NCBI GenBank assembly: GCA_016868095.1
Contig: VGHV01000006.1
Span: forward strand, 1 to 22,993
Origin: Betaproteobacteria bacterium
GTDB lineage: Bacteria > Pseudomonadota > Gammaproteobacteria > Burkholderiales > Burkholderiaceae_E
Length of the DNA stretch: 22,993 nt
Direction of reading: 5' to 3'
This document shows positions 1-7,458 of the stretch, piece by piece; within the stretch, counting starts at the first letter, position 1; each line of letters starts with the position of its first letter. The notes beneath the pieces were generated by a model. That model had not been told where the DNA came from, searched no databases, and was given only the letters and a program-made list of their open reading frames with translations. Both the position numbers and the translations under genes were made by a program.

Positions 1-737
1 ATCGTACCCCAAGGGATCTCAAATGATGAAGTGCCTGCGATCATCGAAATACCCACGGGTACCGTGCGTTGATCATCACCAATCATGAAGCTTAAGGCAA
101 ACAAAAACTCGTTCCAGGCACCGATAAATGCCAGTAAGCCTGTCGATGCCATAGCCGGCCAAAGCAGGGGCATGAATACCTTCATAATGATTCGGAAGGG
201 CCCGCAACCATCCATGATCGCAGCCTCCTCGAGCTCAAGCGGAAGCTCACGCATGAAGGTCGTGAGAATCCACACTGTGAAAGGAAGCGTGAAGACAGCA
301 TAGGGGACTACGAGGCCAACGGCACGGTTATAAAGTCCAAGCATTTGCATCAGTTCAAACATACCCGAAAGCACGGCAACTTGTGGAAACATTGAAACCG
401 CAAGAATCGTCATCAGCAGTAATGACTTGCCGGCAAAATTAACGCGTCCGAGGGCATAGGACGCTCCAAGACTTAGAACCAAAGAACCAGTCACCGTAAG
501 GCTTGCGACCATGATCGAATTGATCAAATGCCGACCAAAACTTTGTCCGCCAGAAAACAGTGCTCGGTAGTTCTCCAGACTCGCTTGAGTTGGCATCAGT
601 GCGCTTGAAAACAACTCGCTTCCTGTCTTAAACGAAGTAAGCAAGGCATAAAGCAATGGGAAAAGGCAAATGCAAACCGCCAACGCGGCTAAGCCTATCG
701 ACAGTAGGCTTGCTAGTTTGCTGCTTGGCGATCCCAT
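1..737 (-). CDS. malG: MalG-type ABC sugar permease, C-terminus cut by window edge
   Basis: Inner-membrane permease subunit of a binding-protein-dependent maltose/maltodextrin-type importer. The 245 codons visible begin MGSPSSKLAS and stay open to base 1. A first membrane helix lies at about residues 9-33, with further hydrophobic segments around 75-95, 105-128 and 140-160. The ABC-permease EAA loop follows at about 168-190 (LELEEAAIMDG, then a distal MKVFMPL), which contacts the ATPase. The motif AWNEFLFAL near 207-215 is typical of MalG/ThuG/UgpE proteins. The ATG overlaps the malF stop by one base (TGATG), so translation is probably coupled; I see no separate ribosome site. Family assignment is firm. 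The exact sugar (maltose, maltodextrin or trehalose) is inferred from the neighbouring amylases. The ATPase gene may lie just beyond base 1. Confidence 0.93.
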   Translation of the reverse strand, partial: MGSPSSKLASLLSIGLAALAVCICLFPLLYALLTSFKTGSELFSSALMPTQASLENYRALFSGGQSFGRHLINSIMVASLTVTGSLVLSLGASYALGRVNFAGKSLLLMTILAVSMFPQVAVLSGMFELMQMLGLYNRAVGLVVPYAVFTLPFTVWILTTFMRELPLELEEAAIMDGCGPFRIIMKVFMPLLWPAMASTGLLAFIGAWNEFLFALSFMIGDDQRTVPVGISMIAGTSSFEIPWGT

Positions 738-1648
738 CAGGCGCGCTCGGCAAGGCGCATGCGACTTGCTCGTACAAAAACAATAGCGGTTAGAAGGATA
801 ATCAGAAACAAAGAGCTCGAAGCTGCAGAACCAAAACCAATATGGCCATGGTCAATCATCTCGCGACGCACAAATCCTGACATCGTCAGTGTGTCAGTGC
901 TGTTCGCTGTTAGTATAAAAACAAGATCAAAAATCCTCAAAGCGTCGAGTAGTCGAAACATGATCGCCACCATCAGGGCAGGGCGGATCAGCGGAAGGGT
1001 TACTCTTAAGAAAAGTCGTAACGGATGAACGCCGTCGATCTTGGCTGCTTCGTAGCAGTCTCTCGGAAGCGACTGTAGTGCTGCGAGAATTAGCAGCGCC
1101 ATAAACGGCGTTGTCTTCCAAACATCAACCGCCACGACGGTCCAAAAGGCATAGGTCGGATCTGCGGTGAAGGCAATCTTTTCATCGACAATTCCTAAGT
1201 CCAAAAGCCAGGCGTTGATGACACCGAACTGATCGTGCAGCATCCAATGCCACATCTTGGCGGACACCACGGTTGGTAGTGCCCACGGAACGAGCACAGC
1301 CGTTCGAACCAGTGCACGGCCTGGAAACTCACGATGGAGCAATAGCGCAACAAGGAGACCGAATATCGTTTCCAAACTAACCGATATCAATGCGAAGGCA
1401 AAGGTGTTTCGAATCGAAATCCCCCAATCACCTAGCCAAAATCCATCTACATCATTCGGATTAAAAAATAGACCGTATTCACCGATATAATTTTCTAAGC
1501 CAACCCAGCTGCTCACCGACAAGTCATTAATATTGGTTTCGGTAAAGCCAAACCATAAGGATCTGGCTAGCGGCCATATCGCAACCATAAACATAAGTAA
1601 TAGTGCTGGGCCAAGCAGTAAAGCGATCGAGCGCAGTTTGGCGGTCAT
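737..1648 (-). CDS. malF: MalF-type ABC sugar permease
   Basis: Inner-membrane permease that would pair with the MalG-type protein. It has 303 residues. This is the short form of the family: residues 8-33 form the first helix, followed by only about 45 periplasmic residues instead of the large P2 domain of enteric MalF. It therefore resembles the ThuF/LacF-type subunits. The EAA loop is at about 196-220 (DCYEAAKIDG, then LRVTLPL). The final helix at about 277-294 ends in a basic tail. The ATG at 1648 lies 26 bp after the halogenase-like stop, and its TGA overlaps the malG start by one base, which marks one transcript. The sugar is inferred from context (maltose/maltodextrin). The binding protein for this pair is not adjacent; the best candidate is the gene at 6204-7454. 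Confidence 0.94.
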   Translation of the reverse strand: MTAKLRSIALLLGPALLLMFMVAIWPLARSLWFGFTETNINDLSVSSWVGLENYIGEYGLFFNPNDVDGFWLGDWGISIRNTFAFALISVSLETIFGLLVALLLHREFPGRALVRTAVLVPWALPTVVSAKMWHWMLHDQFGVINAWLLDLGIVDEKIAFTADPTYAFWTVVAVDVWKTTPFMALLILAALQSLPRDCYEAAKIDGVHPLRLFLRVTLPLIRPALMVAIMFRLLDALRIFDLVFILTANSTDTLTMSGFVRREMIDHGHIGFGSAASSSLFLIILLTAIVFVRASRMRLAERA

Positions 1649-1674
1649 TGTCAGCCCGGTTAATCCCTGGTCGA

Positions 1675-3207
1675 CTAGGCCGCAACTTGGACCATACTTT
1701 TGCAGTGCTGATTAATATAATCTGCGTGCGTGGGTATCAGATCCACACAGTTTGCAATCGTTTGTCTGATGTGTTCTAGAAACTCGCTAACTTCTTTTTC
1801 GCTATAAATCGATGCGAGTGGGTGAGCTCGTCGCGCCTTAAGGCCCTGGCCATGCATGACCTGTAACCAGGCTAGCTCTGAAAACAGTTCATTCGACTCG
1901 CGGATAATCCTGCCGTGGCTTTGGTAAAGATCAATCTTTTCTTGAAGTCGCTCCGGAATAGGCATCGTTGCACAATGCTTCCAGAAGGCTGAGTCGTCGC
2001 GTTGATTGAGTTTGTAGTGCAGGATGATGAAGTCCCGAATAGTAGAAAACTCGAAGTCCATTTGACGATTAAAGGCCTCGATATCTGCAGGATCAAGATG
2101 GCGATCTGGGAAAAAGCTAATAAATTTCGCAATGGTGCTCTGAATCAAGTGAATGCTGGTTGACTCAAGCGGTTCGAGAAAGCCGCTTGAAAGTCCTATC
2201 GCAAGTACATTGCGATGCCAGAGCTTTTTCCTTTTTCCTGTAACAAAGCGCAGCGGGCGTGGCTCGGCTGTGGGTCGACCATCAAGATTGGAAAGCAGTA
2301 TGGACCGCGCCTCATCGTCGCTCAGGAAGTTACTGCTATAAACAATGCCGTTACCGGTACGGTGCTGAAGTGGAATACGCCACTGCCAACCCACTCGCTG
2401 CGCTGTTGCTCGCGTATAGGGCGTAAAGTCAGAAGAGCGTTCACAAGGAACCGCAATGGCGCGATTAGCGGGAAGCCATTGCGACCAGTCCTCGTAACCA
2501 GTCTTTAGGCTTTGTTCGATGAGCAGTCCGCGAAATCCTGTGCAATCAATAAAAAAGTCACCTGCAATCACCTGACCTGAACCGAGCTTTACGGACTTAA
2601 TGTGGCCTTGATGGGGTTCTTGCTCGACCGCTCCGATCATACCCTCGATGCGCTTCACGCCTCTTGATTCAGCAAGTTTCCGCAGATATTTGGCATACAG
2701 GCCGGCATCGAAGTGAAATGCGTGGACAATTTGTCCGAGCGGCGAGTTGGGTCGCTGGGGATCAGCACGCATGCATCGTCCGGCTTTGCAAGCCATTCGA
2801 TTGATCGAGTAAGCCTCAAGATCGAATGCCTTTTGCTCCAGCCAAAGCCTCAACCAATACTGATAAAAATCGACGGTCCATGCTTCTTGACCAAAGTTAC
2901 CAAAGGCATGAATGTATCGGTCACCGAGCCGACCCCAATTAACAAACTCAATCCCAAGTTTGAAGCTTGCCTGAGTTTCGCGCATAAACTCATTTTCATC
3001 GATGCCGACGACTTGGTTAAATAGCTGGATCATCGGAATCGTTGCTTCGCCAACCCCGACCGTTCCTATCTCATCAGATTCAACCAGTGTGATAGCGATC
3101 GAACGGTTAAGAATTTTGGATAAGGCAGCGGCTGTCATCCACCCGGCTGTCCCACCGCCGACGATGACCAATTCGCTGATACATCCATCAGGCCTGTTTT
3201 GATTCAT
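1675..3207 (-). CDS. Tryptophan-halogenase-family FAD-dependent protein
   Basis: Flavin-dependent halogenase-like protein of 510 residues, close to the family's usual 500-540. It shows the FAD-binding GGGTAG loop at 17-22. A lysine in ASFKLGI at about 83 matches the conserved catalytic lysine. The signature WxWxIP is present as WQWRIP at about 274-279. A Glu in the PLEST motif at about 348 matches the second catalytic residue of PrnA-type enzymes. All key residues are therefore present. The start is ATG at 3207, preceded by GGAG with a five-base spacer; an in-frame TTG at 3222 lies upstream of that ribosome site and is rejected. It sits between the TonB receptor and malF in one operon. Such genes recur beside TonB receptors in proteobacterial polysaccharide loci, but their substrate is mostly unknown. 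Tryptophan itself should not be assumed. Confidence 0.9.
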   Translation of the reverse strand: MNQNRPDGCISELVIVGGGTAGWMTAAALSKILNRSIAITLVESDEIGTVGVGEATIPMIQLFNQVVGIDENEFMRETQASFKLGIEFVNWGRLGDRYIHAFGNFGQEAWTVDFYQYWLRLWLEQKAFDLEAYSINRMACKAGRCMRADPQRPNSPLGQIVHAFHFDAGLYAKYLRKLAESRGVKRIEGMIGAVEQEPHQGHIKSVKLGSGQVIAGDFFIDCTGFRGLLIEQSLKTGYEDWSQWLPANRAIAVPCERSSDFTPYTRATAQRVGWQWRIPLQHRTGNGIVYSSNFLSDDEARSILLSNLDGRPTAEPRPLRFVTGKRKKLWHRNVLAIGLSSGFLEPLESTSIHLIQSTIAKFISFFPDRHLDPADIEAFNRQMDFEFSTIRDFIILHYKLNQRDDSAFWKHCATMPIPERLQEKIDLYQSHGRIIRESNELFSELAWLQVMHGQGLKARRAHPLASIYSEKEVSEFLEHIRQTIANCVDLIPTHADYINQHCKSMVQVAA

Positions 3208-3216
3208 GGCAACTCC

Positions 3217-3253
3217 AAACAAAAGCCTCTGAGACCTTACGGCCGCAGAGGCT
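3217..3253 (-). terminator. Intercistronic hairpin with T-rich tail after the TonB receptor gene
   Basis: A perfect 8-bp inverted repeat (AGCCTCTG at 3224-3231 and CAGAGGCT at 3246-3253) encloses a 14-base loop. On the minus strand, the direction of transcription, the second arm runs into TTTTGTTT. This is the shape of a factor-independent terminator. It lies in the 71-bp gap between the receptor stop (3279) and the halogenase start (3207). Because the downstream genes have no other obvious promoter, it more likely lowers read-through, keeping receptor mRNA above that of halogenase and permeases, than stops all transcripts. That role is inference. Confidence 0.7.
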
Positions 3254-3278
3254 CTTTAACGGCATACTTCGGTGAACT

Positions 3279-6047
3279 CTACATCTTATAAGACAGTCCA
3301 ATCAAGAAGGTCTTTCCGTATTTTACCGACTCGATCACGTTGCTCGGCTCTTCACGATAACGCTCAAACTTCGCATTGGTCATGTTGATGCCTTGGAAGA
3401 GGATTGAGAGATTTTGTCTGCCTGCAAGCTTTAAGTTATAGCTAAGTTGCAAATCAACGATCGATTCACCTTTGATATAGGTGAGTTGACGATCACCGGC
3501 GAAATTGGTGACTTCGCCCACAAAATCAGAACGTGAGCGTTGCGCCACCCGAGCGCCGAAACCATCCTTTTCGTAGTACACCACGAGGTTGCTGACCCGC
3601 TTGGACAGACCGGGCAATTCGATCGTGCTTTTCTTGGCGGCGTCAACGCCATCTAAGTTAAAGCCTGCGGTCGAAAGGTCAATGGCACTTGATGTATTGC
3701 TATAACTTGCTTGCATACCGAAACCACTCAATGGTTTGGCAATCATCTCAAAGGGAAACACCGCCGCAAGCTCGAGTCCTTTGATGGAGCCGCCCGATCC
3801 ATTGACCGGCATGTTCATAAGTCCAATCGTTGATCCGCCTGCAGGCAGCTTCATCGATGGGCTTAGCAAGGACCTGAAGTCATAGCTGACATTTTGGCGA
3901 AGCACATAGGTATCGAGGTCTTTATAAAATCCAGCCAAACTCACAATAGCGCCGCGACCAAAGTAACGCTCATAGGACACGTCTAATGCGTTTGCCCGGA
4001 AGGGTTCAAGCTGCGGATTACCGCCGTCGCCCGTTAAGACGTTTTTCGCCGCGTCATAAGAAACGCTCTTACTTGCCCGCATATCGTTCATCGTTGGTCT
4101 GGCCATGACCTTTGCTGCGCCGACTCGTAATAGCTGGCTTTGTCCTAGGTCAAAGGCAAGGTTCATGCTGGGAAGTACATCGTTATAACTTGCGCCCTGT
4201 GCCACACTGCTGCCCGGGCAGGTTGCTGGCGTATCGCCCGTACAGTTGCCTCGGTCGACATTAAAGGCTGCTGAGGACTGCTCAGTCTTCACGAATTGCA
4301 AACCGACATTACCCCGCACATTGCGTGACATCAGTTTCCCGTCGATATCGCCTTTGATGTAGGCGGTGTTGACTTTTTCCTTGACGGTCCAGTCTTTGTT
4401 ATAAATGTCGGGATGCACCTTCGTGGCGACCTGATAAATCGAACCAACCGATGAACTTGGATCGAAAGTCGCGATCGGTATGCCGGCAATCGTTGTGGTC
4501 CCGCCGCCAGGCATCGCCGCAGAACCAAGTCCTGTTGTATCGCCAAGAATCACAAGACGGCCTTCCTTAAAGGCACGAACTTTCTCGCGGTCGGTGCTGT
4601 TATAGCCACCCTCGATCGCGGAGAACATGCCGCCGCTCAACTCCTTTTTAAGGCTTAAACGCCCAGCGCTAAGCTCGTCACTTACGCTTGGCAATTTCGA
4701 GTAGCCAGCTTGGGGTGAGCCCACGCCACCCCCCCACCCTTGGACATCGGTCAATCGGACAATCGAGCGGTTGGTGTAATCAAGTCCAGGTGTGAACTGT
4801 CTGGCATCGGTAAATTTGATGCTGTCAAGCTGCGCCTTTCCGAGCTGACTTTGAACTGTGCCCGCCGTGGTTTCGATAATCCCACCGGTCCGTTCGGCCG
4901 AAGACTTGTTGAAGTCGGCAACCAGGCTCAAGTCTTTGTCGAGCTTGAAGCGATTATTCCAGCCTAAAGATTTGACATCGTCAAAGGTAGAGGTCGCATC
5001 ATTGCGAATAACGGCTCGAACATTATTGAATGTGCCTGCAGTGACTTTCGAGCCACTGAGCGTTGCAGCGGTGAGCACGCCTGCGCTGTCATAGTTACCA
5101 GAAGCCGGATTCCACGAGTCATTCAAGGGCGCTTGAAATCCCTTCGTGGCGCTAATTTTGTCGAAGGATGACTTGAAATAGTCGATTGTTGTTTCATAAC
5201 GGTCTGAGGGCCTCAGTTGCAACACCGCCATCGCCCCTTCGCGGCGCTGGGTTGTCTGATCTTGGAAGTATCCAAAACCGTTGTATGGCACTTGCAGGTC
5301 TGCTCCTGCGCCATTCAGTTTGGCGCTGCCACCGCCCCAACTATCGAAACGCTCGGTTTTCGGACCTGTTTCATCGAGACGGGCAAAGCCAAGTGCAATA
5401 CCGATTTTTCGATCGGCAAATGAGTCGACATAGCTAATACTCATGCGATCCCCATGACCGGGATTGCCTGTGTTTTGGCCCAGAAATGCTTTGCGATACC
5501 CAGCGGCGAAACCGCGGTTTGCCTCCAGCGGGCGAACGGTTTGTAAATCGACGGTACCTGATAAGCCCTGACCAAGCAGGCCACCATCGGGGGTTTTGTA
5601 GACGACGACGCGATGCAAAAGTTCGGAGGGGTACTGATCAAACTCAACGCCTCGACTGTCGCCCGTGGTGACTTGCTCGCGACCGTTGAGCAGGGCGGTT
5701 GCGAAATCGGGGCCGAGGCCTCGGATTGAAATCTGTTGGGCACGCCCACCTGTGCGTTGTGATGTGATCCCTGGAAGCCGCGACAAGCCCTCGGCTACGC
5801 TCGTGTCTGGGAGCTTACCCAAATCCTCTGCACTGATCACCTCGACAATATTGTCGGACTCACGCTTTATATTCACGGCACTCTCAAGCGCACCGCGAAT
5901 ACCAGTGACGGTCACGCTCGCATTTGAGGCTTGTTGGGCCTGGAGCTGTGAGCTCAGGACTAGACCAAGACATGCCGCTGCGAGTGGCGTTAAGTGGAAA
6001 GCTGAAACGCGAGTGCTCGGGCGACGCCCGGACGAACGGGATTGCAT
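3279..6047 (-). CDS. TonB-dependent outer-membrane receptor, probably for maltodextrins
   Basis: Outer-membrane, TonB-energised transporter of 922 residues. A Sec signal peptide ends near residue 37 (LSSQLQA). A TonB-box-like stretch VTVTGIRG follows at about 45-52. The plug domain is at about 65-175, with SAEDLGKLPDTSVAEGL, RLPGIT and ISIRGLG, as in the large proteobacterial carbohydrate-type receptors of Xanthomonas and Caulobacter. The rest is barrel, ending in LIGLSYKM; the last residue is Met rather than the usual Phe. The ATG at 6047 has AGGAG eight bases upstream (6056-6060). It is first in an operon with the halogenase-like gene, malF and malG. A HexR-type box sits 62 bp upstream of the start. 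Substrate is inferred from the surrounding amylases, pullulanase and sugar ABC genes; no residue in the sequence proves it. Confidence 0.94.
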   Translation of the reverse strand: MQSRSSGRRPSTRVSAFHLTPLAAACLGLVLSSQLQAQQASNASVTVTGIRGALESAVNIKRESDNIVEVISAEDLGKLPDTSVAEGLSRLPGITSQRTGGRAQQISIRGLGPDFATALLNGREQVTTGDSRGVEFDQYPSELLHRVVVYKTPDGGLLGQGLSGTVDLQTVRPLEANRGFAAGYRKAFLGQNTGNPGHGDRMSISYVDSFADRKIGIALGFARLDETGPKTERFDSWGGGSAKLNGAGADLQVPYNGFGYFQDQTTQRREGAMAVLQLRPSDRYETTIDYFKSSFDKISATKGFQAPLNDSWNPASGNYDSAGVLTAATLSGSKVTAGTFNNVRAVIRNDATSTFDDVKSLGWNNRFKLDKDLSLVADFNKSSAERTGGIIETTAGTVQSQLGKAQLDSIKFTDARQFTPGLDYTNRSIVRLTDVQGWGGGVGSPQAGYSKLPSVSDELSAGRLSLKKELSGGMFSAIEGGYNSTDREKVRAFKEGRLVILGDTTGLGSAAMPGGGTTTIAGIPIATFDPSSSVGSIYQVATKVHPDIYNKDWTVKEKVNTAYIKGDIDGKLMSRNVRGNVGLQFVKTEQSSAAFNVDRGNCTGDTPATCPGSSVAQGASYNDVLPSMNLAFDLGQSQLLRVGAAKVMARPTMNDMRASKSVSYDAAKNVLTGDGGNPQLEPFRANALDVSYERYFGRGAIVSLAGFYKDLDTYVLRQNVSYDFRSLLSPSMKLPAGGSTIGLMNMPVNGSGGSIKGLELAAVFPFEMIAKPLSGFGMQASYSNTSSAIDLSTAGFNLDGVDAAKKSTIELPGLSKRVSNLVVYYEKDGFGARVAQRSRSDFVGEVTNFAGDRQLTYIKGESIVDLQLSYNLKLAGRQNLSILFQGINMTNAKFERYREEPSNVIESVKYGKTFLIGLSYKM

Positions 6048-6109
6048 GAAGTTGTCTCCTAGTTCTTAAGATCTTGGCCGCCTGAGTGGGCCTATACAGC
6101 TCAACTTAG

Positions 6110-6124
6110 TGTAGCAAAACTACA
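6110..6124. promoter_or_regulatory. Putative HexR-type operator (box A) before the TonB receptor operon
   Basis: TGTAGCAAAACTACA is a perfect 5-bp inverted repeat with a 5-base spacer. It fits the TGTAR-N5-YTACA pattern known for proteobacterial HexR operators (consensus near TGTAATTAAATTACA). It is the best of three such boxes in the window, all sharing the CAAAA spacer. A weak minus-strand -10 candidate (TATAGG, read from 6096 to 6091) would place the box over the -35 region, as expected for repression, but the -35 itself is poor. The regulator is inferred to be the fusion protein encoded at 15926-17836. Confidence 0.7.
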
Positions 6125-6154
6125 TACATGCTCAAGATCAAAGTCTTGCCGTTT

Positions 6155-6185
6155 GGCCGCGAGCCCATTCCATTTGTCTGCGGCC
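6155..6185. other. GC-rich inverted repeat after the sugar-binding protein gene
   Basis: GGCCGC (6155-6160) and GCGGCC (6180-6185) form a 6-bp perfect stem with a 19-base loop. It lies between the binding-protein stop and the receptor promoter, so it could end the pullulanase/binding-protein transcript. On the minus strand it is followed by AAAC rather than T residues; the TTTT run is on the plus-strand side. A terminator role is therefore uncertain. Confidence 0.3.
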
Positions 6186-6203
6186 TTTTGATCGTGTACC
6201 CCG

Positions 6204-7454
6204 CTACCAGGACCGACGTTTGATTTGCTTGAGCTTTGCGTCAAGCTTCTTCAATGCGCTTGGGGCATCAGTCTTGCCAGAGAGGACTGCGTGGGTGCTA
6301 TCCCAGAACGCTTGACTGACCTGAGGGTATTTCAGGCCGGTTTGGGCTGCCGGGCGTGAGACTGCCTCTGCGAAGACCAAGCCGAGTTCAGCCATAAATC
6401 GGTTGTTGCGCAGGATGTCTTCGTCTTGGTAAAGCAGAGGCCGCGTTGGATTAAAACTACCCTTTATCGCTCTTTCTTTTTGAATCGCGGCACTGCTAAG
6501 GTACATGACGAGATCGGCGGCAAGCGCCGGATGCGTTGAGTATCGGCTAATGCCAAGTTGCCAGCCCCCAAGGGCGGCAGCATGCCGACCGCTTGCCGAC
6601 TGAGGCAGCAAGGCAACACCGATAAGGTCCCGTATGGGGCTGTCAGCCTGCTGAGCAAGTGCCCACGCATAGGGCCAATTACGCATAAATAGTGCTTTGC
6701 CGCTCTGAAAGACGCCGCGGGCCTCTTCCTCAGCATAGTTCAACACGCCACGGGGTGCGATGGTTCCGATCCAGCGCGCAGCCATACTGAGCGCTTGTTC
6801 GGCGGCCGGGTTATGAATGCTGATGCTGCCATCTGTTTCTACGATCTGGCCTCCGCCGAAGCTGGCAATCCATTCGAGCGCATTGCAGCTCAATCCCTCG
6901 TAGGCTTTGGCTTGAAACACAAATCCTTGGAAGTCTGAGTTGCCACGCTCGCGCTCAGCCTTTTGAACATATTGCGCGGTGCGCTCAAGTTCGTCCCATG
7001 TTTTAGGTACCGGCAGCTTATAACGTTCGAGCATATCCTTGCGATAAAAGAGCAAGCCGGCATCAACATACCATGGCATCGCAAGCAGTCTTTCATTCAC
7101 CGTGTTGTTAGCGATAATGGCTGGAAAATGCTCGCGTTCCTGGCCTTTGCTGAAGGGGCGTAAGTCAATAAGATGGTCACGAATAACGCCTGGCCATACT
7201 GCGTCAATCACGATCACATCGATATCAGCCGATCGTGCGGCAAATAATTGTCGATACAGCGCAAGCTTTTCTGTAGGGCTGGTTGGTGGTGAAAAAAACC
7301 GCACTTCGTGTCCGCGAGCTTTGGCCCAGTCTTGCGCATGGCGCTTGCAAAGCTGACCTTCGATGCCAGTGCTGTCACAAGAAATCGTAATGGTTGCGGC
7401 CTCAGCTGTGCAAAAGGTTAATAAAAAAATTAACGTTAAATAACGTATAAACAC
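6204..7454 (-). CDS. Periplasmic sugar-binding protein of an ABC importer (MalE/ThuE-like)
   Basis: Extracellular solute-binding protein, family 1, 416 residues. A Sec signal peptide covers about residues 1-19 (LTLIFLLTFCTAEA, then ATITIS). Typical motifs follow: DVIVIDAVWPG, MPWYVDAGLLFYRKD and PKTWDELERTAQ. Later come FQSGKALFMRNWPYAW and LGGWQLGISRYS, the pattern of maltose/trehalose binding proteins. The chosen start is GTG at 7454, with AAGGA six bases upstream. A TTG at 7472 would lack a ribosome site and would begin inside the previous gene. The start lies 4 bp after the pullulanase stop, so the two genes are cotranscribed. It is split from its likely permeases MalFG by the receptor and halogenase genes. 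Sugar specificity is inferred from context. Confidence 0.9.
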   Translation of the reverse strand: MFIRYLTLIFLLTFCTAEAATITISCDSTGIEGQLCKRHAQDWAKARGHEVRFFSPPTSPTEKLALYRQLFAARSADIDVIVIDAVWPGVIRDHLIDLRPFSKGQEREHFPAIIANNTVNERLLAMPWYVDAGLLFYRKDMLERYKLPVPKTWDELERTAQYVQKAERERGNSDFQGFVFQAKAYEGLSCNALEWIASFGGGQIVETDGSISIHNPAAEQALSMAARWIGTIAPRGVLNYAEEEARGVFQSGKALFMRNWPYAWALAQQADSPIRDLIGVALLPQSASGRHAAALGGWQLGISRYSTHPALAADLVMYLSSAAIQKERAIKGSFNPTRPLLYQDEDILRNNRFMAELGLVFAEAVSRPAAQTGLKYPQVSQAFWDSTHAVLSGKTDAPSALKKLDAKLKQIKRRSW

Positions 7455-7458
7455 ACGA

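Noticed and set aside
3208..3222. TTG start for the halogenase-like gene at 3222
   Set aside because: GGAG lies between this TTG and the ATG at 3207, correctly spaced for the ATG.
5441..6069. Open frames of 60-134 codons opposite or offset to the TonB receptor, and similar ones across the window
   Set aside because: They lie wholly within strong genes, have no ribosome sites or recognisable motifs, and follow from codon bias of the real gene.
6133..6148. Small palindrome CAAGA-N6-TCTTG upstream of box A
   Set aside because: The arms are only 5 bp and there is no second copy in another promoter gap.
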